A stretch of 11,779 nucleotides of DNA from Chitinophagaceae bacterium (GCA_020853515.1 JADYYU010000108.1:1-11779); one strand, 5' to 3'; shown: positions 1 to 8,569, counted from the first letter of the stretch. Notes: generated by a model not told the origin, from the letters alone. Numbers and translations are program-made.

Positions 1-3000
1 AAGGCTGGGCTGCACCACCGATACTGTAACTGTAGGCTGCCGTTCCACCGGTCGCTGTGATGCTGATGCTGCCGTCGTTGCCGGGTACACAGGTAGGTGG
101 TGTCATGCTGATATTGCTGATTTGCAAAACAGTGGGCTGCACTACCGGAAGTACAGTAGTGTTGCTGCATCCATTGGCATCTGTTACTACGATAGTATAT
201 ATCCCGGAAGTTAAGTTAGTAAACAATCCGTTTACATTACTAATATTATTCGGCAGTAGTTGATAAGTCATTAGCCCATTGCCGCCGCTTGCCCCTACTG
301 TGATTGAACCGTCACTACCACCGTTACAACTGACATTTGTGGTTGATAATACAGACCAGGTAATTGCTGCAGGTTGGTTGATCTGAATAGTGGTGCTGAT
401 TGAGCAGCCGTTGGCATCAACAGCCGTAACGGTGTAAAGACCTGCTGTAATATTTGTAAAGATACCACTCTGATTATTGATGTTGTTTGGTAGTAATGTA
501 TAATCGATGGGGCCGATGCCTCCATTTGCTGCGACCGTAATCTGCCCGTCGCTGCCGCCAAAACAAAGCACATCTGTTGAATTGTTCATTGTCCATGTTA
601 TTGCTAAAGGCTCAACAATCGTCAATGCAGTGCTGCCTGTACAACCGTTTGCATCTGTCATGGTAATGGTATAAAGTGCAGCCTGCAAATTGTTAAACTG
701 ACCGTTGCCATTAGTGATATTGCCCGGCATGAGGGTAAAATTATAAGGCGCCATGCCTCCTGAAAAGTAAGTGGTAACGCTGCCGTCACTGGCTCCATTG
801 CAGAATACATCGGTGATCGCCACATTGACGATTACTGGTGAATTGGGAGGGGCTAAGTTAGTAACGCTGGAAGATGTGCACCCATTTGCATCTGTTATTG
901 TAACCGTATAATTACCTGCTGCAAGATTGCTGAAAGTGTTGCCGGCCTGATTGCCACCGCCAATATTATAGGCATAGGCGGGTGTGCCTCCCGATGCTGT
1001 TACTGTGATACTGCCGTCGTTGCCCGGAACACAGCCCGGCAATACAAGATTCAGATTTGTAATTTGCAGCACAGCAGGTTGGGTCAGATTAATGACCGTA
1101 GAAATGGAGCACCCGTTTGCATCACTTGCCGTTACAGTATAGGAGTTGGCTGTTAAGAAAGTGAAATTGCCACTCATGTTAGTTACATTATTTGGTTGCA
1201 AATTATAGGTAATACCGCCAGTACCTCCACTTGCATTTATATTGATGGCTCCATTGGTTCCACCATTACAATTTACATTAACCACATTAATATTATTCCA
1301 GAGCAATGCACCTGGCTGTACTACGCTAAGGGCTGTAGTAATTGTACATCCATTGGCGTCAGTGGCTGTAACGGTAAAACTCCCGGCTGTCAGGTTGATG
1401 AAAAGGCCCGTATTATTGTTCAAGTTATTTGGCATCAGGTTGTAACTGATATTGCCTGTGCCCCCGATCGCCGTTGCCGTAATACTTCCGTCGTTACTGC
1501 CATTACAGGTAATGTCGATTCCATTTGTCAGGCTCCAGTTTAATGCCGGGGCTTGCATAATAGCTGTGGTGGAACTGATAGTACATCCATTGGCATCAGT
1601 GACTGTAATAGTGTAAGTACCTGCAATTAAATTTGAAAAAATACCGCTCACATTTGATAGGTTGCCCGGTTGCAAGGTGTAGGTTAATGTTCCGATGCCC
1701 CCGGATGCAGATATTGCGATGCTGCCGGTATTGCCGCCATTACAAATGACGTCGGTCGTTGCAACATTGTTGATCACCGGTGCATTCGGAGGAACGATCG
1801 TAATGCTGCTGGTAGCTGTGCAGCCGTTGGCGTCAACCACGGTGGCAGTATAGGTGCCGGCAGCTATGTTTAAAAATAAATTGCCTGCCTGATTGGGGCC
1901 ACCAATATTGAAATTATAAGCCATGGGTCCCCCGGTTGCACTGATGGTAATGCTTGCATCATTGCCAGGTACACAGGTAGGAGGCGTAGAAAGGATATTT
2001 GAAATTTGCAAGGCTGCAGGTTGTGTTATAGAAATTGTAGTATTTCCGGTACAACCGTTGGCATCTGTCACTGAAATTGTATAAATGCCGACAGCCGCAA
2101 CATTGAAAATATTGGACAGTTGATTTGCACCACCATTTATATTATATTGAAATGCCGGGGTGCCTCCGTTCACATTTACTGTAATGTCTGTATTGCCTCC
2201 GTAGCAGGGTATACCGGCTGCAACAGCATTGACAGTCAAGGCCTGAGGCAAGGATAAACCAGCTACTGAAGTAGACGTACAGTTGCTGGCATCAACGACT
2301 TGTATGGTGTATGTACCAGCAGTTAGTGGACTGAAGATACCACTGATATTTGATATATTGCCTGGTAATAATGTGTAAGTAATGATGCCGTTATTGCCAT
2401 TGGCCACTACATTGATACCGCCATTTTGATTGGCACAATTAGGATTGGTTAAGGTTACACTCACAATCGCAGGTCCCTGAGGCTGACTGATCACGGCAAT
2501 GGTAGTAGTGCTGCAGCCATTGGCGTCGGTGGCAGAGATCGTATAAGTACCGGTTCCAAGATTGGGAAAAAATCCGGTATTATTCATGGCGCCTCCGGGC
2601 AGCAACTGGTAGTTGATAGTTGGAACACCCCCCTGAGCAATTGCGGCGATTTGACCTGTATTGGCAGCACCGCAGGGAATGTTTGTAATGTTCACACTTT
2701 GCCATGTTATTGGCAAAGGATCTGTTAGTGCTATCGTCGACGAATTAGTACAGCCGGCAGCACTTGAAACAGTAATGGTATAAATGCCGGCACCTAAGTT
2801 GCCAAATACTGCGGGACTGCCATTTTGCAATACCGGCCCGGGCTGCATAAAAAAGGAAATAGGAAAGTAGTTCACGTTGCCTGTGGCAGTGATACTTCCG
2901 TTCATATCACCGGCACAAAGAATGGGGGATGCTACCAGCGAAAGTGAAGGTGTCGGTTCTACAAAAATGGTGACCGACGAATCGCGTAACGGACAGCCGG

Positions 3001-4345
3001 GGTAGGAGGCGGTTACGGTAAATGTGGTAGTGGCTGCAGGGAAAGCAGTAACTACATTTCCGATCGCGGGGCTAACCAGTGCTACCGGGGTCCAACTGAA
3101 GGTGAGGTTTGGATTGGCTGGATTTGGGATCGCCGTCAATGTAGCTGTTTGTCCGGCACAGATCGTATCATTATCGGAGACTGCATAGGTTGGGTATTCC
3201 AGAATATCGATCGTGACACTGTCGGTAATATAATTGGCACACAAAGTACCATACACGTAGATCTTCAGTGTTTCAGTGCCCTCTGCTATGAAATCTTCAA
3301 TGGGCGGAATGACCAGAGACGCACTCACCGCAAATGCGGGAATGACCACAGATGGCGCCAGGACGGGAAAGTCAACCCCATTGGTAGCAGTGCCGGCATA
3401 TACCAGATTAACGGTTTGGGGGTATGGTTTGGGGTTAGGTCGCGAAATAGTTAACACCGCGGAATTGCAGCCTTCGATCGCAAAAGGATTCGCGGCTGGC
3501 ATATTATTCGTGGAAACAATATTGGTAATGGTTGCGGCATCGGATACAAAACTGCCTGCTTCTAAAAACACGCCTGAATCGAGTACGCCATCATAAACGT
3601 CTGCAATGGCAAATTTCATATGATAAGTAGAGCAGGGTGTAACGGCGGCTTTTGCTAAAATTGTTTGTGTAAGTCCGTCATAAACAACGGTGGTGCCGAA
3701 AGTATTATTGATATAAAGGGCATTGTTGGGCGGTGCGCAGGGTGCAAAAACAGAGCCGCAAGGGTTGGCATTTGACCAGTTTACAGTATTGATAGAAACT
3801 GGGCAGTTAGTACCGGGTATGAGCGCAACATTTGTTGGTGCGCCATATCCCGGACCGCTGATAAAAAACGAAAATATGTCATTAAAACTTGAGCAGGTAT
3901 AATTGGTATATTCTTCGGAGCCAAAGCGATAGTTAAATTTAACGGTATCTCCGATGGGGATAAAGTCGAATTCAAGTTTGCACAAATCATGTATGGTGCC
4001 TGTAGCCGCCGCAGCCAGATCAGCATCACCACCAGTAGTACCATAGCTGATACTGGTAAAAAATCCGGCACTTAGGTTGGTGTTAATAGCTGAGCCGCTG
4101 GTTAAAACGATGCCGCTGTCCATGGCTAATGTTGTGAGGATGCCATTATCAAACCGGCCGCTGGCTCCGCTCGGACAGATAAGTACAGGATTGAAATAAG
4201 TAACTCCGGCTCCAACCAGACGGTCTATCATTTGGTTGGCAGGCATGTTTGGGGTAATTGTCATTTGCGCCTTCAGAGCGAAATGACTGCTTAATGCAAA
4301 AAAAAGGACAATAAAATACGTTGAAATTTTATAAAATTTGTTCAT
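1..4345 (-). CDS. Giant secreted SprB-repeat adhesin with choice-of-anchor L domain (C-terminus outside window)
   Basis: The frame is open without a stop from ATG at 4345 down to base 1 (1,448 codons), so the gene continues leftwards outside the window. The N-terminus (MNKF, then a hydrophobic run, then LKA/Q) is a signal peptide with likely cleavage near residue 26. Residues about 28-268 match the choice-of-anchor L domain: DSGIVLTSG at 76, GSEEY at 142 and FNDIFSFFISGPG near 153. Residues about 270-382 resemble a Calx-beta domain (GTATNGVDF, later EGTETL). Residues 384-467 resemble an Ig/PKD-like domain (TICAGQ, TTTFTV). From residue 468 onward only SprB-type repeats follow, each with a CxGG-like start and a YTxxxxDANGC end. 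By family knowledge such proteins are exported by the type IX secretion system and act in surface adhesion or gliding. The expected C-terminal sorting domain cannot be seen, so export route and function are inferred. The gene is transcribed away from nuoK. No clean Bacteroidota promoter was found upstream. Confidence 0.9.
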   Translation of the reverse strand, partial: MNKFYKISTYFIVLFFALSSHFALKAQMTITPNMPANQMIDRLVGAGVTYFNPVLICPSGASGRFDNGILTTLAMDSGIVLTSGSAINTNLSAGFFTSISYGTTGGDADLAAAATGTIHDLCKLEFDFIPIGDTVKFNYRFGSEEYTNYTCSSFNDIFSFFISGPGYGAPTNVALIPGTNCPVSINTVNWSNANPCGSVFAPCAPPNNALYINNTFGTTVVYDGLTQTILAKAAVTPCSTYHMKFAIADVYDGVLDSGVFLEAGSFVSDAATITNIVSTNNMPAANPFAIEGCNSAVLTISRPNPKPYPQTVNLVYAGTATNGVDFPVLAPSVVIPAFAVSASLVIPPIEDFIAEGTETLKIYVYGTLCANYITDSVTIDILEYPTYAVSDNDTICAGQTATLTAIPNPANPNLTFSWTPVALVSPAIGNVVTAFPAATTTFTVTASYPGCPLRDSSVTIFVEPTPSLSLVASPILCAGDMNGSITATGNVNYFPISFFMQPGPVLQNGSPAVFGNLGAGIYTITVSSAAGCTNSSTIALTDPLPITWQSVNITNIPCGAANTGQIAAIAQGGVPTINYQLLPGGAMNNTGFFPNLGTGTYTISATDANGCSTTTIAVISQPQGPAIVSVTLTNPNCANQNGGINVVANGNNGIITYTLLPGNISNISGIFSPLTAGTYTIQVVDASNCTSTSVAGLSLPQALTVNAVAAGIPCYGGNTDITVNVNGGTPAFQYNINGGANQLSNIFNVAAVGIYTISVTDANGCTGNTTISITQPAALQISNILSTPPTCVPGNDASITISATGGPMAYNFNIGGPNQAGNLFLNIAAGTYTATVVDANGCTATSSITIVPPNAPVINNVATTDVICNGGNTGSIAISASGGIGTLTYTLQPGNLSNVSGIFSNLIAGTYTITVTDANGCTISSTTAIMQAPALNWSLTNGIDITCNGSNDGSITATAIGGTGNISYNLMPNNLNNNTGLFINLTAGSFTVTATDANGCTITTALSVVQPGALLWNNINVVNVNCNGGTNGAININASGGTGGITYNLQPNNVTNMSGNFTFLTANSYTVTASDANGCSISTVINLTQPAVLQITNLNLVLPGCVPGNDGSITVTASGGTPAYAYNIGGGNQAGNTFSNLAAGNYTVTITDANGCTSSSVTNLAPPNSPVIVNVAITDVFCNGASDGSVTTYFSGGMAPYNFTLMPGNITNGNGQFNNLQAALYTITMTDANGCTGSTALTIVEPLAITWTMNNSTDVLCFGGSDGQITVAANGGIGPIDYTLLPNNINNQSGIFTNITAGLYTVTAVDANGCSISTTIQINQPAAITWSVLSTTNVSCNGGSDGSITVGASGGNGLMTYQLLPNNISNVNGLFTNLTSGIYTIVVTDANGCSNTTVLPVVQPTVLQISNISMTPPTCVPGNDGSISITATGGTAAYSYSIGGAAQP
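128..1069 (-). repeat. Higher-order four-unit repeat, copy 2 (A-B-C-D)
   Basis: This is the second copy, again exactly 942 bp split 234/234/237/237. Aligned by hand, its A unit (836-1069) matches the A unit of copy 1 (1778-2011) at about 47 of 78 residues without gaps. They share CVPGND, NQAGN and the PPNxP ending. A third A unit with PPTCVPGND begins at 127 and runs off the window. Confidence 0.8.
1070..2011 (-). repeat. Higher-order four-unit repeat, copy 1 (A-B-C-D)
   Basis: Four consecutive SprB units of 234, 234, 237 and 237 bp. Unit A has CVPGND and NIGGxNQAGN and ends PPNAP. Unit B begins VI and has DVICNG. Unit C begins LNW and has MPNN. Unit D begins LLW and has QPNN. The same order and the same four lengths recur in the adjacent copy. 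Confidence 0.8.
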
Positions 4346-4561
4346 GCTAGTAAATAAATAGATTCAAAAAAGGGAATGCTAACTTTTCAAACACTAAATT
4401 TAAGGCAAACAGCCCTGACATTCAAATACTTATCGACTAAATTTTACTGTGATCTGGTTAATTAAAGCAGTACAGGCAATGGTAAATCGGGGCTTTGTCT
4501 GTATTTTTCTTTAATCTGTTTTTTTTGAAGTTTGTATATTAATTAAAATCAGATTACTATG

Positions 4562-4579
4562 TATTAATTTAAATTAATA
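4562..4579. repeat. 18-bp perfect AT-only palindrome
   Basis: TATTAATTTAAATTAATA is identical to its reverse complement. It lies roughly midway between the divergent adhesin and nuoK starts (about 220 and 290 bp away). It could bind a dimeric regulator or be a DNA-bending AT tract. A chance origin in AT-rich DNA is possible, though 18 bp is long for chance. Confidence 0.45.
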
Positions 4580-4838
4580 TAACAGTTTATTTTTTTATGA
4601 AAGAGGGGTGAAATAAGTTTGGACAGCCGCAGGAGATTTGAGCTGGATGGCAGTGACTATGAGCTCCTGAAGGGTTATTTAGTATGTTGATATCCATCTG
4701 CTCAGCACACCGGGTAAAAAAATCGGAATCTTACCGGAAGTTAAGCAGTAATGCCGGGTAAATTGCAGGTTATACAAATCGTAGATCACGCCAATTTATT
4801 TATTTAAAAAAGTATTACAATTTTAAAGTGCGAAACAC

Positions 4839-4846
4839 TATTTTTG
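4839..4846 (+). promoter_or_regulatory. Candidate -7 promoter element for the nuoK-N operon
   Basis: TATTTTTG fits the Bacteroidota -7 consensus TAnnTTTG and ends 21 bp before the nuoK ATG at 4868, leaving a short leader of about 15 bases. No clear TTG -33 element was seen at the expected distance, so this is a half-match. It overlaps the TTG codon at 4844, which argues against starting nuoK there. Confidence 0.35.
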
Positions 4847-4867
4847 TCCTTTTTACAATCACAACAG

Positions 4868-5167
4868 ATGCCAACAGAATATTACCTGTTTCTTAGTTTT
4901 GCCCTTTTTTGCATTGGTGTAATGGGGGTATTGATGAGGCGTAATGCCATTATCATACTGATGTGCATTGAACTGATGCTGAATGCAGTGAACCTGCTGA
5001 TGGTTACGTTCAGTAAAATGCACAATAATGCAGATGCACAGATATTTGTATTTTTTATTATGGTAGTTGCCGCCGCTGAAGTCAGCGTAGGTCTTTCTGT
5101 GATCGTATTAATGTATCGGAAAGTGCGCTCAATTGATGTGAATATTTTAAACCGCTTAAAGAATTAA
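4868..5167 (+). CDS. nuoK: NADH-quinone oxidoreductase subunit K
   Basis: This small membrane subunit of complex I is homologous to MrpC and ND4L and lies between the quinone-side module and the antiporter-like subunits, where it takes part in proton translocation. The protein has 99 residues and three hydrophobic helices, matching the usual length of about 100. The two family glutamates are present: E35 in MCIELMLNAVN and E71 in VVAAAEVSVGL, equivalent to E36 and E72 of E. coli. The frame extends upstream to a TTG at 4844. I chose ATG 4868 because the resulting N-terminus fits the family and because the upstream TTG falls inside a likely promoter. It is the first gene of a nuoK-L-M-N run. 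nuoL starts 16 bp after its stop. nuoJ is absent upstream. Confidence 0.95.
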   Translation: MPTEYYLFLSFALFCIGVMGVLMRRNAIIILMCIELMLNAVNLLMVTFSKMHNNADAQIFVFFIMVVAAAEVSVGLSVIVLMYRKVRSIDVNILNRLKN

Positions 5168-5183
5168 ATAGCAAAAGTTCAGT

Positions 5184-7073
5184 ATGACAAATTTGGTTTG
5201 GTTAGTTCCCTTGTTTCCACTTATTGGTTTTTTAATTACAGGGTTAGGTAGAAATATCCTGGGCAAATCTGCAGGCTGGATTGCTTCGCTGGCCATTTTA
5301 TCGTCATTCATTTTGTCATTGCTTATTTTTATGGAAGTCAAAGCAGGCAATGGCGCTGCACCGGCCGTTGTGTCCTTATTTGATTTTATTAATATCGGCA
5401 GTATGCATATCCCATTTTCGTTTCAGGTAGATGCACTGAGTACCGTTTTTATGCTGGTCATTACCGGTGTTGGTTTTTTAATACATCTTTATTCTATTGC
5501 GTACATGGGGCATGATGACGGCATGGCAAAGTTTTTCTCCTTTCTTAATTTATTCGTTTTTTCGATGTTATTGCTTGTTACCGGTGCCAATTATCTGGTT
5601 ATGTTCATCGGATGGGAAGGTGTGGGGCTTTGCTCATATCTGCTGATAGGATTCTGGTACAAAAATGTTGAATATACCAAAGCGGCGCAAAAAGCTTTTG
5701 TGATGAATCGTATCGGGGATCTTGGTTTTTTGATCGGTATCTTTTTACTTTTTTCAAAATTCGGCACTTTAGATTATACGGCATTGCAGGTTGCTTTTAC
5801 AGGTGGGGGTATTGATAGCTCGTTTGTCACTGCTGTTGCTTTATGTTTTTTTGTGGGAGCCACCGGCAAAAGTGCTCAGATTCCTTTGTTTACCTGGTTG
5901 CCCGATGCAATGGCGGGGCCTACGCCGGTGTCTGCCCTAATTCATGCAGCTACCATGGTAACAGCCGGGGTTTATATGATCACCCGCAGCAATTTTATTT
6001 ATTCCCTGTCGCCGGATGCGCAGCAGGTGATACTGATTATTGGGTTGGCAACCGCACTCGTAGCTGCTACAATTGCTACCCGTCAGCATGATATCAAAAA
6101 AGTACTGGCGTATTCAACGGTCAGTCAACTGGGTTTTATGTTTATGGCTTTAGGAGTGGGGGCTTATACGGCAGCCGTGTTTCATGTTATTACGCATGCA
6201 TTTTTTAAGGCTCTGTTGTTTCTTGGTTCTGGTTCTGTGATCCATGGCATGAGCGGCGAGCAGGATATCAGAAAAATGGGCGGGCTCAAAAGTAAAATGA
6301 AAATAACCTACATTACTTTCTTTATCGGTTGCATCGCCATTGCAGGCATTCCGCCTTTAAGCGGTTTCTTTTCTAAAGATGAAATTATGATGCATGTATT
6401 TTCACATGGCACCTCCGGAAAAGTATTCTGGATTTTTGGTATGTTGGCAGCTCTCATGACCGCTTATTATATGTTCAGACTGCTCTTCATAACGTTCTTT
6501 GGCGAATTCAGAGGAACTGAACATCAACGAGCCCATCTTCATGAAAGTCCGGCTTTGATGACGATGCCTCTGATCATTCTGGCTGTATTGTCTATTGCCG
6601 GTGGTTTGATCGGCATACCGGAGCATCATGCGTTGGCAGCTTTTTTACAACCATTGCTCGTAACTAGCGGACATGAAGAAGCTCATCTTTCATTCAATAC
6701 TGAAATTGTTCTGATGGCTATTGCGGTGGCCATTGCGCTTGCAGGCATCATCATAGCCTGGAGCGAATACAAAAAGTACAATGCACAAAAGCAGACTACG
6801 GGTCTTGCTTCCTTTTTTGAACATAAATGGTATATTGATGAACTATATGATATGATCATCAGCAAGCCACTGAAAAATATCAGTTCCTTTTTCGAAAAGG
6901 TCATTGAAAGAGCCGGAATAGATGGTGCCGTAAATGGAGTTGGTAAAATGATACAGGCCGGCAGTAACAAAATACGTTTACTGCAAAGTGGTCTGGTAGG
7001 ATTTTATATGTTCCTGATGGTTATAGGTATCATCGTGCTGTTTATTGTTCAGGTATGGTTTAACAAGTTTTAA
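5184..7073 (+). CDS. nuoL: NADH-quinone oxidoreductase subunit L
   Basis: NuoL is the outermost antiporter-like subunit of the complex I membrane arm and pumps protons across the inner membrane. Its 629 residues are a normal length. Proton-channel residues sit almost exactly where they do in E. coli NuoL: E145 in GWEGVGL, K229 in GKSAQIPLFTWLPDAM, H254 in SALIHAATM, K342 in AFFKALLFLG and K398-D399 in FFSKDEIM. The C-terminal part (from about residue 540, EHKWYIDELYD) forms the lateral amphipathic helix, ending in a last transmembrane segment. The gene is uninterrupted and looks functional. It is 16 bp after nuoK and 31 bp before nuoM, consistent with one transcript. No strong Shine-Dalgarno sequence precedes the ATG, which is usual in this phylum. 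Confidence 0.97.
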   Translation: MTNLVWLVPLFPLIGFLITGLGRNILGKSAGWIASLAILSSFILSLLIFMEVKAGNGAAPAVVSLFDFINIGSMHIPFSFQVDALSTVFMLVITGVGFLIHLYSIAYMGHDDGMAKFFSFLNLFVFSMLLLVTGANYLVMFIGWEGVGLCSYLLIGFWYKNVEYTKAAQKAFVMNRIGDLGFLIGIFLLFSKFGTLDYTALQVAFTGGGIDSSFVTAVALCFFVGATGKSAQIPLFTWLPDAMAGPTPVSALIHAATMVTAGVYMITRSNFIYSLSPDAQQVILIIGLATALVAATIATRQHDIKKVLAYSTVSQLGFMFMALGVGAYTAAVFHVITHAFFKALLFLGSGSVIHGMSGEQDIRKMGGLKSKMKITYITFFIGCIAIAGIPPLSGFFSKDEIMMHVFSHGTSGKVFWIFGMLAALMTAYYMFRLLFITFFGEFRGTEHQRAHLHESPALMTMPLIILAVLSIAGGLIGIPEHHALAAFLQPLLVTSGHEEAHLSFNTEIVLMAIAVAIALAGIIIAWSEYKKYNAQKQTTGLASFFEHKWYIDELYDMIISKPLKNISSFFEKVIERAGIDGAVNGVGKMIQAGSNKIRLLQSGLVGFYMFLMVIGIIVLFIVQVWFNKF

Positions 7074-7104
7074 TTTTTGTAAAAATAGATAAGGATAATT
7101 AAAG

Positions 7105-8544
7105 ATGCTGATACTTTTAATCATATTGATTCCTTTGCTCGGAGGTTTGCTTACATTGGCAATGCCATCGTCGAAAGCTAATATTACCGGGCTGCTGAGC
7201 AGCATTGCTACGCTGGTTATTGCCATTGTGGCTGCGTATCTTTTTACGCAAAAAAACAGTGCGGCCCTGCTTACTTATGACTGCAACTGGATCGCATCGA
7301 TCGGGGCCCGCTTTACGATCGATCTGGGAACCGGTCTTTCGGTATTGATGGTACTACTTACCGCACTGGCTTTTCCGCTCATTTTTATATTTTTGCAAAA
7401 TAAGCGGCCTGAACAGGGCAATCTTTTTTATGGCTTAATGTTGCTGGCGCAGGTTGGACTTACCGGCGTTTTTGTCGCTAAAGATGCGTTGCTGTTTTAT
7501 GGATTCTGGGAAATTGCCCTGATACCGGTTTACTTTTTAAGTTCAATGTACGGCGGTGCCAACAGAATTAAAGTAACCTTCAAATTTTTTGTTTACACGT
7601 TCGCAGGTAGTTTGCTGATGCTGGTGAGCATTTTATATATTTATCAGCAAACACCCACACATTCTTTTGCCTGGGGCAGTTTTGTTGAAACCGGAAACAA
7701 TCTTTCACCCATGATACAAAACTGGTTGTTCTGGCTCATGTTTATTGCTTTTGCCATCAAAATGCCTGTTTTCCCTTTTCATACCTGGCAGCCGGATGCT
7801 TATGAACAAAGCGCTACACCTGTTACTATTGTCATGAGTGCATTGATGGTGAAAATGGGGTTGTTTGCAGTGATCATCTGGTTAGTGCCGGTGCTTGCAG
7901 CAGGTAGTTTGCAATGGATCAATGTGGTGATGGTATTGTCAGTATGCGGTATCGTGTATGCTTCTTGTCTGGCCATGGTGCAAAGCAATATTAAGCGCCT
8001 GATTGCCTACTCGTCTATTGCCCACGTCGGTTTGATGTGTGCAGCTATTTTTTCACAGCATGAGCTGGGTACTCAGGGTGCCATTTTGCAAATGTTTAAT
8101 CACGGTATTAATATTATGGGTCTTTGGTTTTTAGTCGCTGTGATCGAAAACCGTCTTCATACACAGGATATGAATCAGATGGGAGGCATTGCAAAAGTGG
8201 CGCCTGTGTTTACGATTGCTTTGGTGCTTATTTCTCTGGCTAATATTGCCCTTCCGCTGACGAATGGTTTTGTAGGTGAGTTTATGATGTTCAATGCGGT
8301 TTTTAACAGTGCCACACCTTACAGGGTAGTGTTTACGGTCGTTGCAGGTCTGGGCATCATTCTGGCTGCCGTTTATACCTTAACCATGATCAGAAAGGTT
8401 GCTTTCGGTGAACTAAATGCACAAACAGAGGGCTTTAAAGACCTTTCTCACAATGAAACTTTTATACTCGCTTTGATCATGTTACTGATTTTGGTTTTAG
8501 GATTTTATCCAAAACTGATCACCGGTTTGATTGCAGTCAGTTGA
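7105..8544 (+). CDS. nuoM: NADH-quinone oxidoreductase subunit M
   Basis: NuoM is the middle antiporter-like proton-pumping subunit of complex I. It has 479 residues, slightly shorter than the E. coli protein but normal for the family. Expected charged residues are visible: E136 in GFWEIALIPVYFL, K219 in FAIKMPVFPFHTW, K250 in ALMVKMG and E392 in GFVGEFMMF. HGINIMGLWF and QMGGIAK follow the family pattern in the second half. Start ATG 7105 is preceded by AAGGA about nine bases upstream, one of the few plausible ribosome sites in the window. It lies 31 bp after nuoL, and its stop is 25 bp before the chosen nuoN start. Confidence 0.97.
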   Translation: MLILLIILIPLLGGLLTLAMPSSKANITGLLSSIATLVIAIVAAYLFTQKNSAALLTYDCNWIASIGARFTIDLGTGLSVLMVLLTALAFPLIFIFLQNKRPEQGNLFYGLMLLAQVGLTGVFVAKDALLFYGFWEIALIPVYFLSSMYGGANRIKVTFKFFVYTFAGSLLMLVSILYIYQQTPTHSFAWGSFVETGNNLSPMIQNWLFWLMFIAFAIKMPVFPFHTWQPDAYEQSATPVTIVMSALMVKMGLFAVIIWLVPVLAAGSLQWINVVMVLSVCGIVYASCLAMVQSNIKRLIAYSSIAHVGLMCAAIFSQHELGTQGAILQMFNHGINIMGLWFLVAVIENRLHTQDMNQMGGIAKVAPVFTIALVLISLANIALPLTNGFVGEFMMFNAVFNSATPYRVVFTVVAGLGIILAAVYTLTMIRKVAFGELNAQTEGFKDLSHNETFILALIMLLILVLGFYPKLITGLIAVS

Positions 8545-8569
8545 TTATATTGAAAAAAAAATTACAGAA

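Larger units (their letters stand above)
1..2944 (-). repeat. Tandem array of 12 complete SprB-type repeats plus one partial
   Basis: Within the adhesin, successive units are 228-240 bp (76-80 residues). In protein order they occupy 2944-2711, 2710-2471, 2470-2240, 2239-2012, 2011-1778, 1777-1544, 1543-1307, 1306-1070, 1069-836, 835-602, 601-365, 364-128 and 127-1 (partial). The pattern in a unit is a hydrophobic start, Cys, an NGGNDGSI-like turn, GG, a Tyr-rich strand, a GxF.NL.AG.YT segment, DANGC, and a closing QP or PP. Ten of the 12 complete units keep DANGC exactly; the first has SAAGC and the third DASNC. Every complete unit carries exactly two cysteines. The units are diverged at DNA level, so this is an old array and not a recent expansion. 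Confidence 0.93.
4346..4867. other. Divergent intergenic region between adhesin and nuoK (522 bp)
   Basis: No gene is supported here. The left part is AT-rich with several T and A runs around 4500-4600 and contains an 18-bp palindrome. The part from about 4620 to 4790 has visibly higher GC, and the 9-mer CCGGGTAAA occurs twice in it (near 4710 and 4754). All six frames were read for a nuoJ end or remnant and nothing recognisable was found, only open frames under 40 codons. A Bacteroidota-type -7 element lies just before nuoK. Confidence 0.6.

Noticed and set aside
57..3596. Several plus-strand open frames of 67-115 codons across the adhesin region
   Set aside because: They lie antisense to a continuous 1,448-codon frame with clear domain content. 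Their open state reflects the repetitive composition of the real gene, and their translations resemble no protein family.
4595..4697. Short open frames in the intergenic region, including a 36-codon minus-strand frame from 4697
   Set aside because: They have no recognisable domain or start signal, composition like noncoding DNA, and no sign of nuoJ.
4700..4765. Possible terminator or structured RNA around the repeated CCGGGTAAA
   Set aside because: The pairing (GGTAA with TTACC) is short and bulged, and no T-run follows. It is only a small direct repeat.
5156..7226. Minus-strand and out-of-frame open frames over nuoL and nuoM
   Set aside because: They are shadows of the highly conserved nuo genes and lack family resemblance.
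8531..8569. TTG start for nuoN that overlaps nuoM
   Set aside because: It adds a charged stretch before the first membrane helix. ATG 8570 gives the family-like N-terminus and a normal 25-bp gap.
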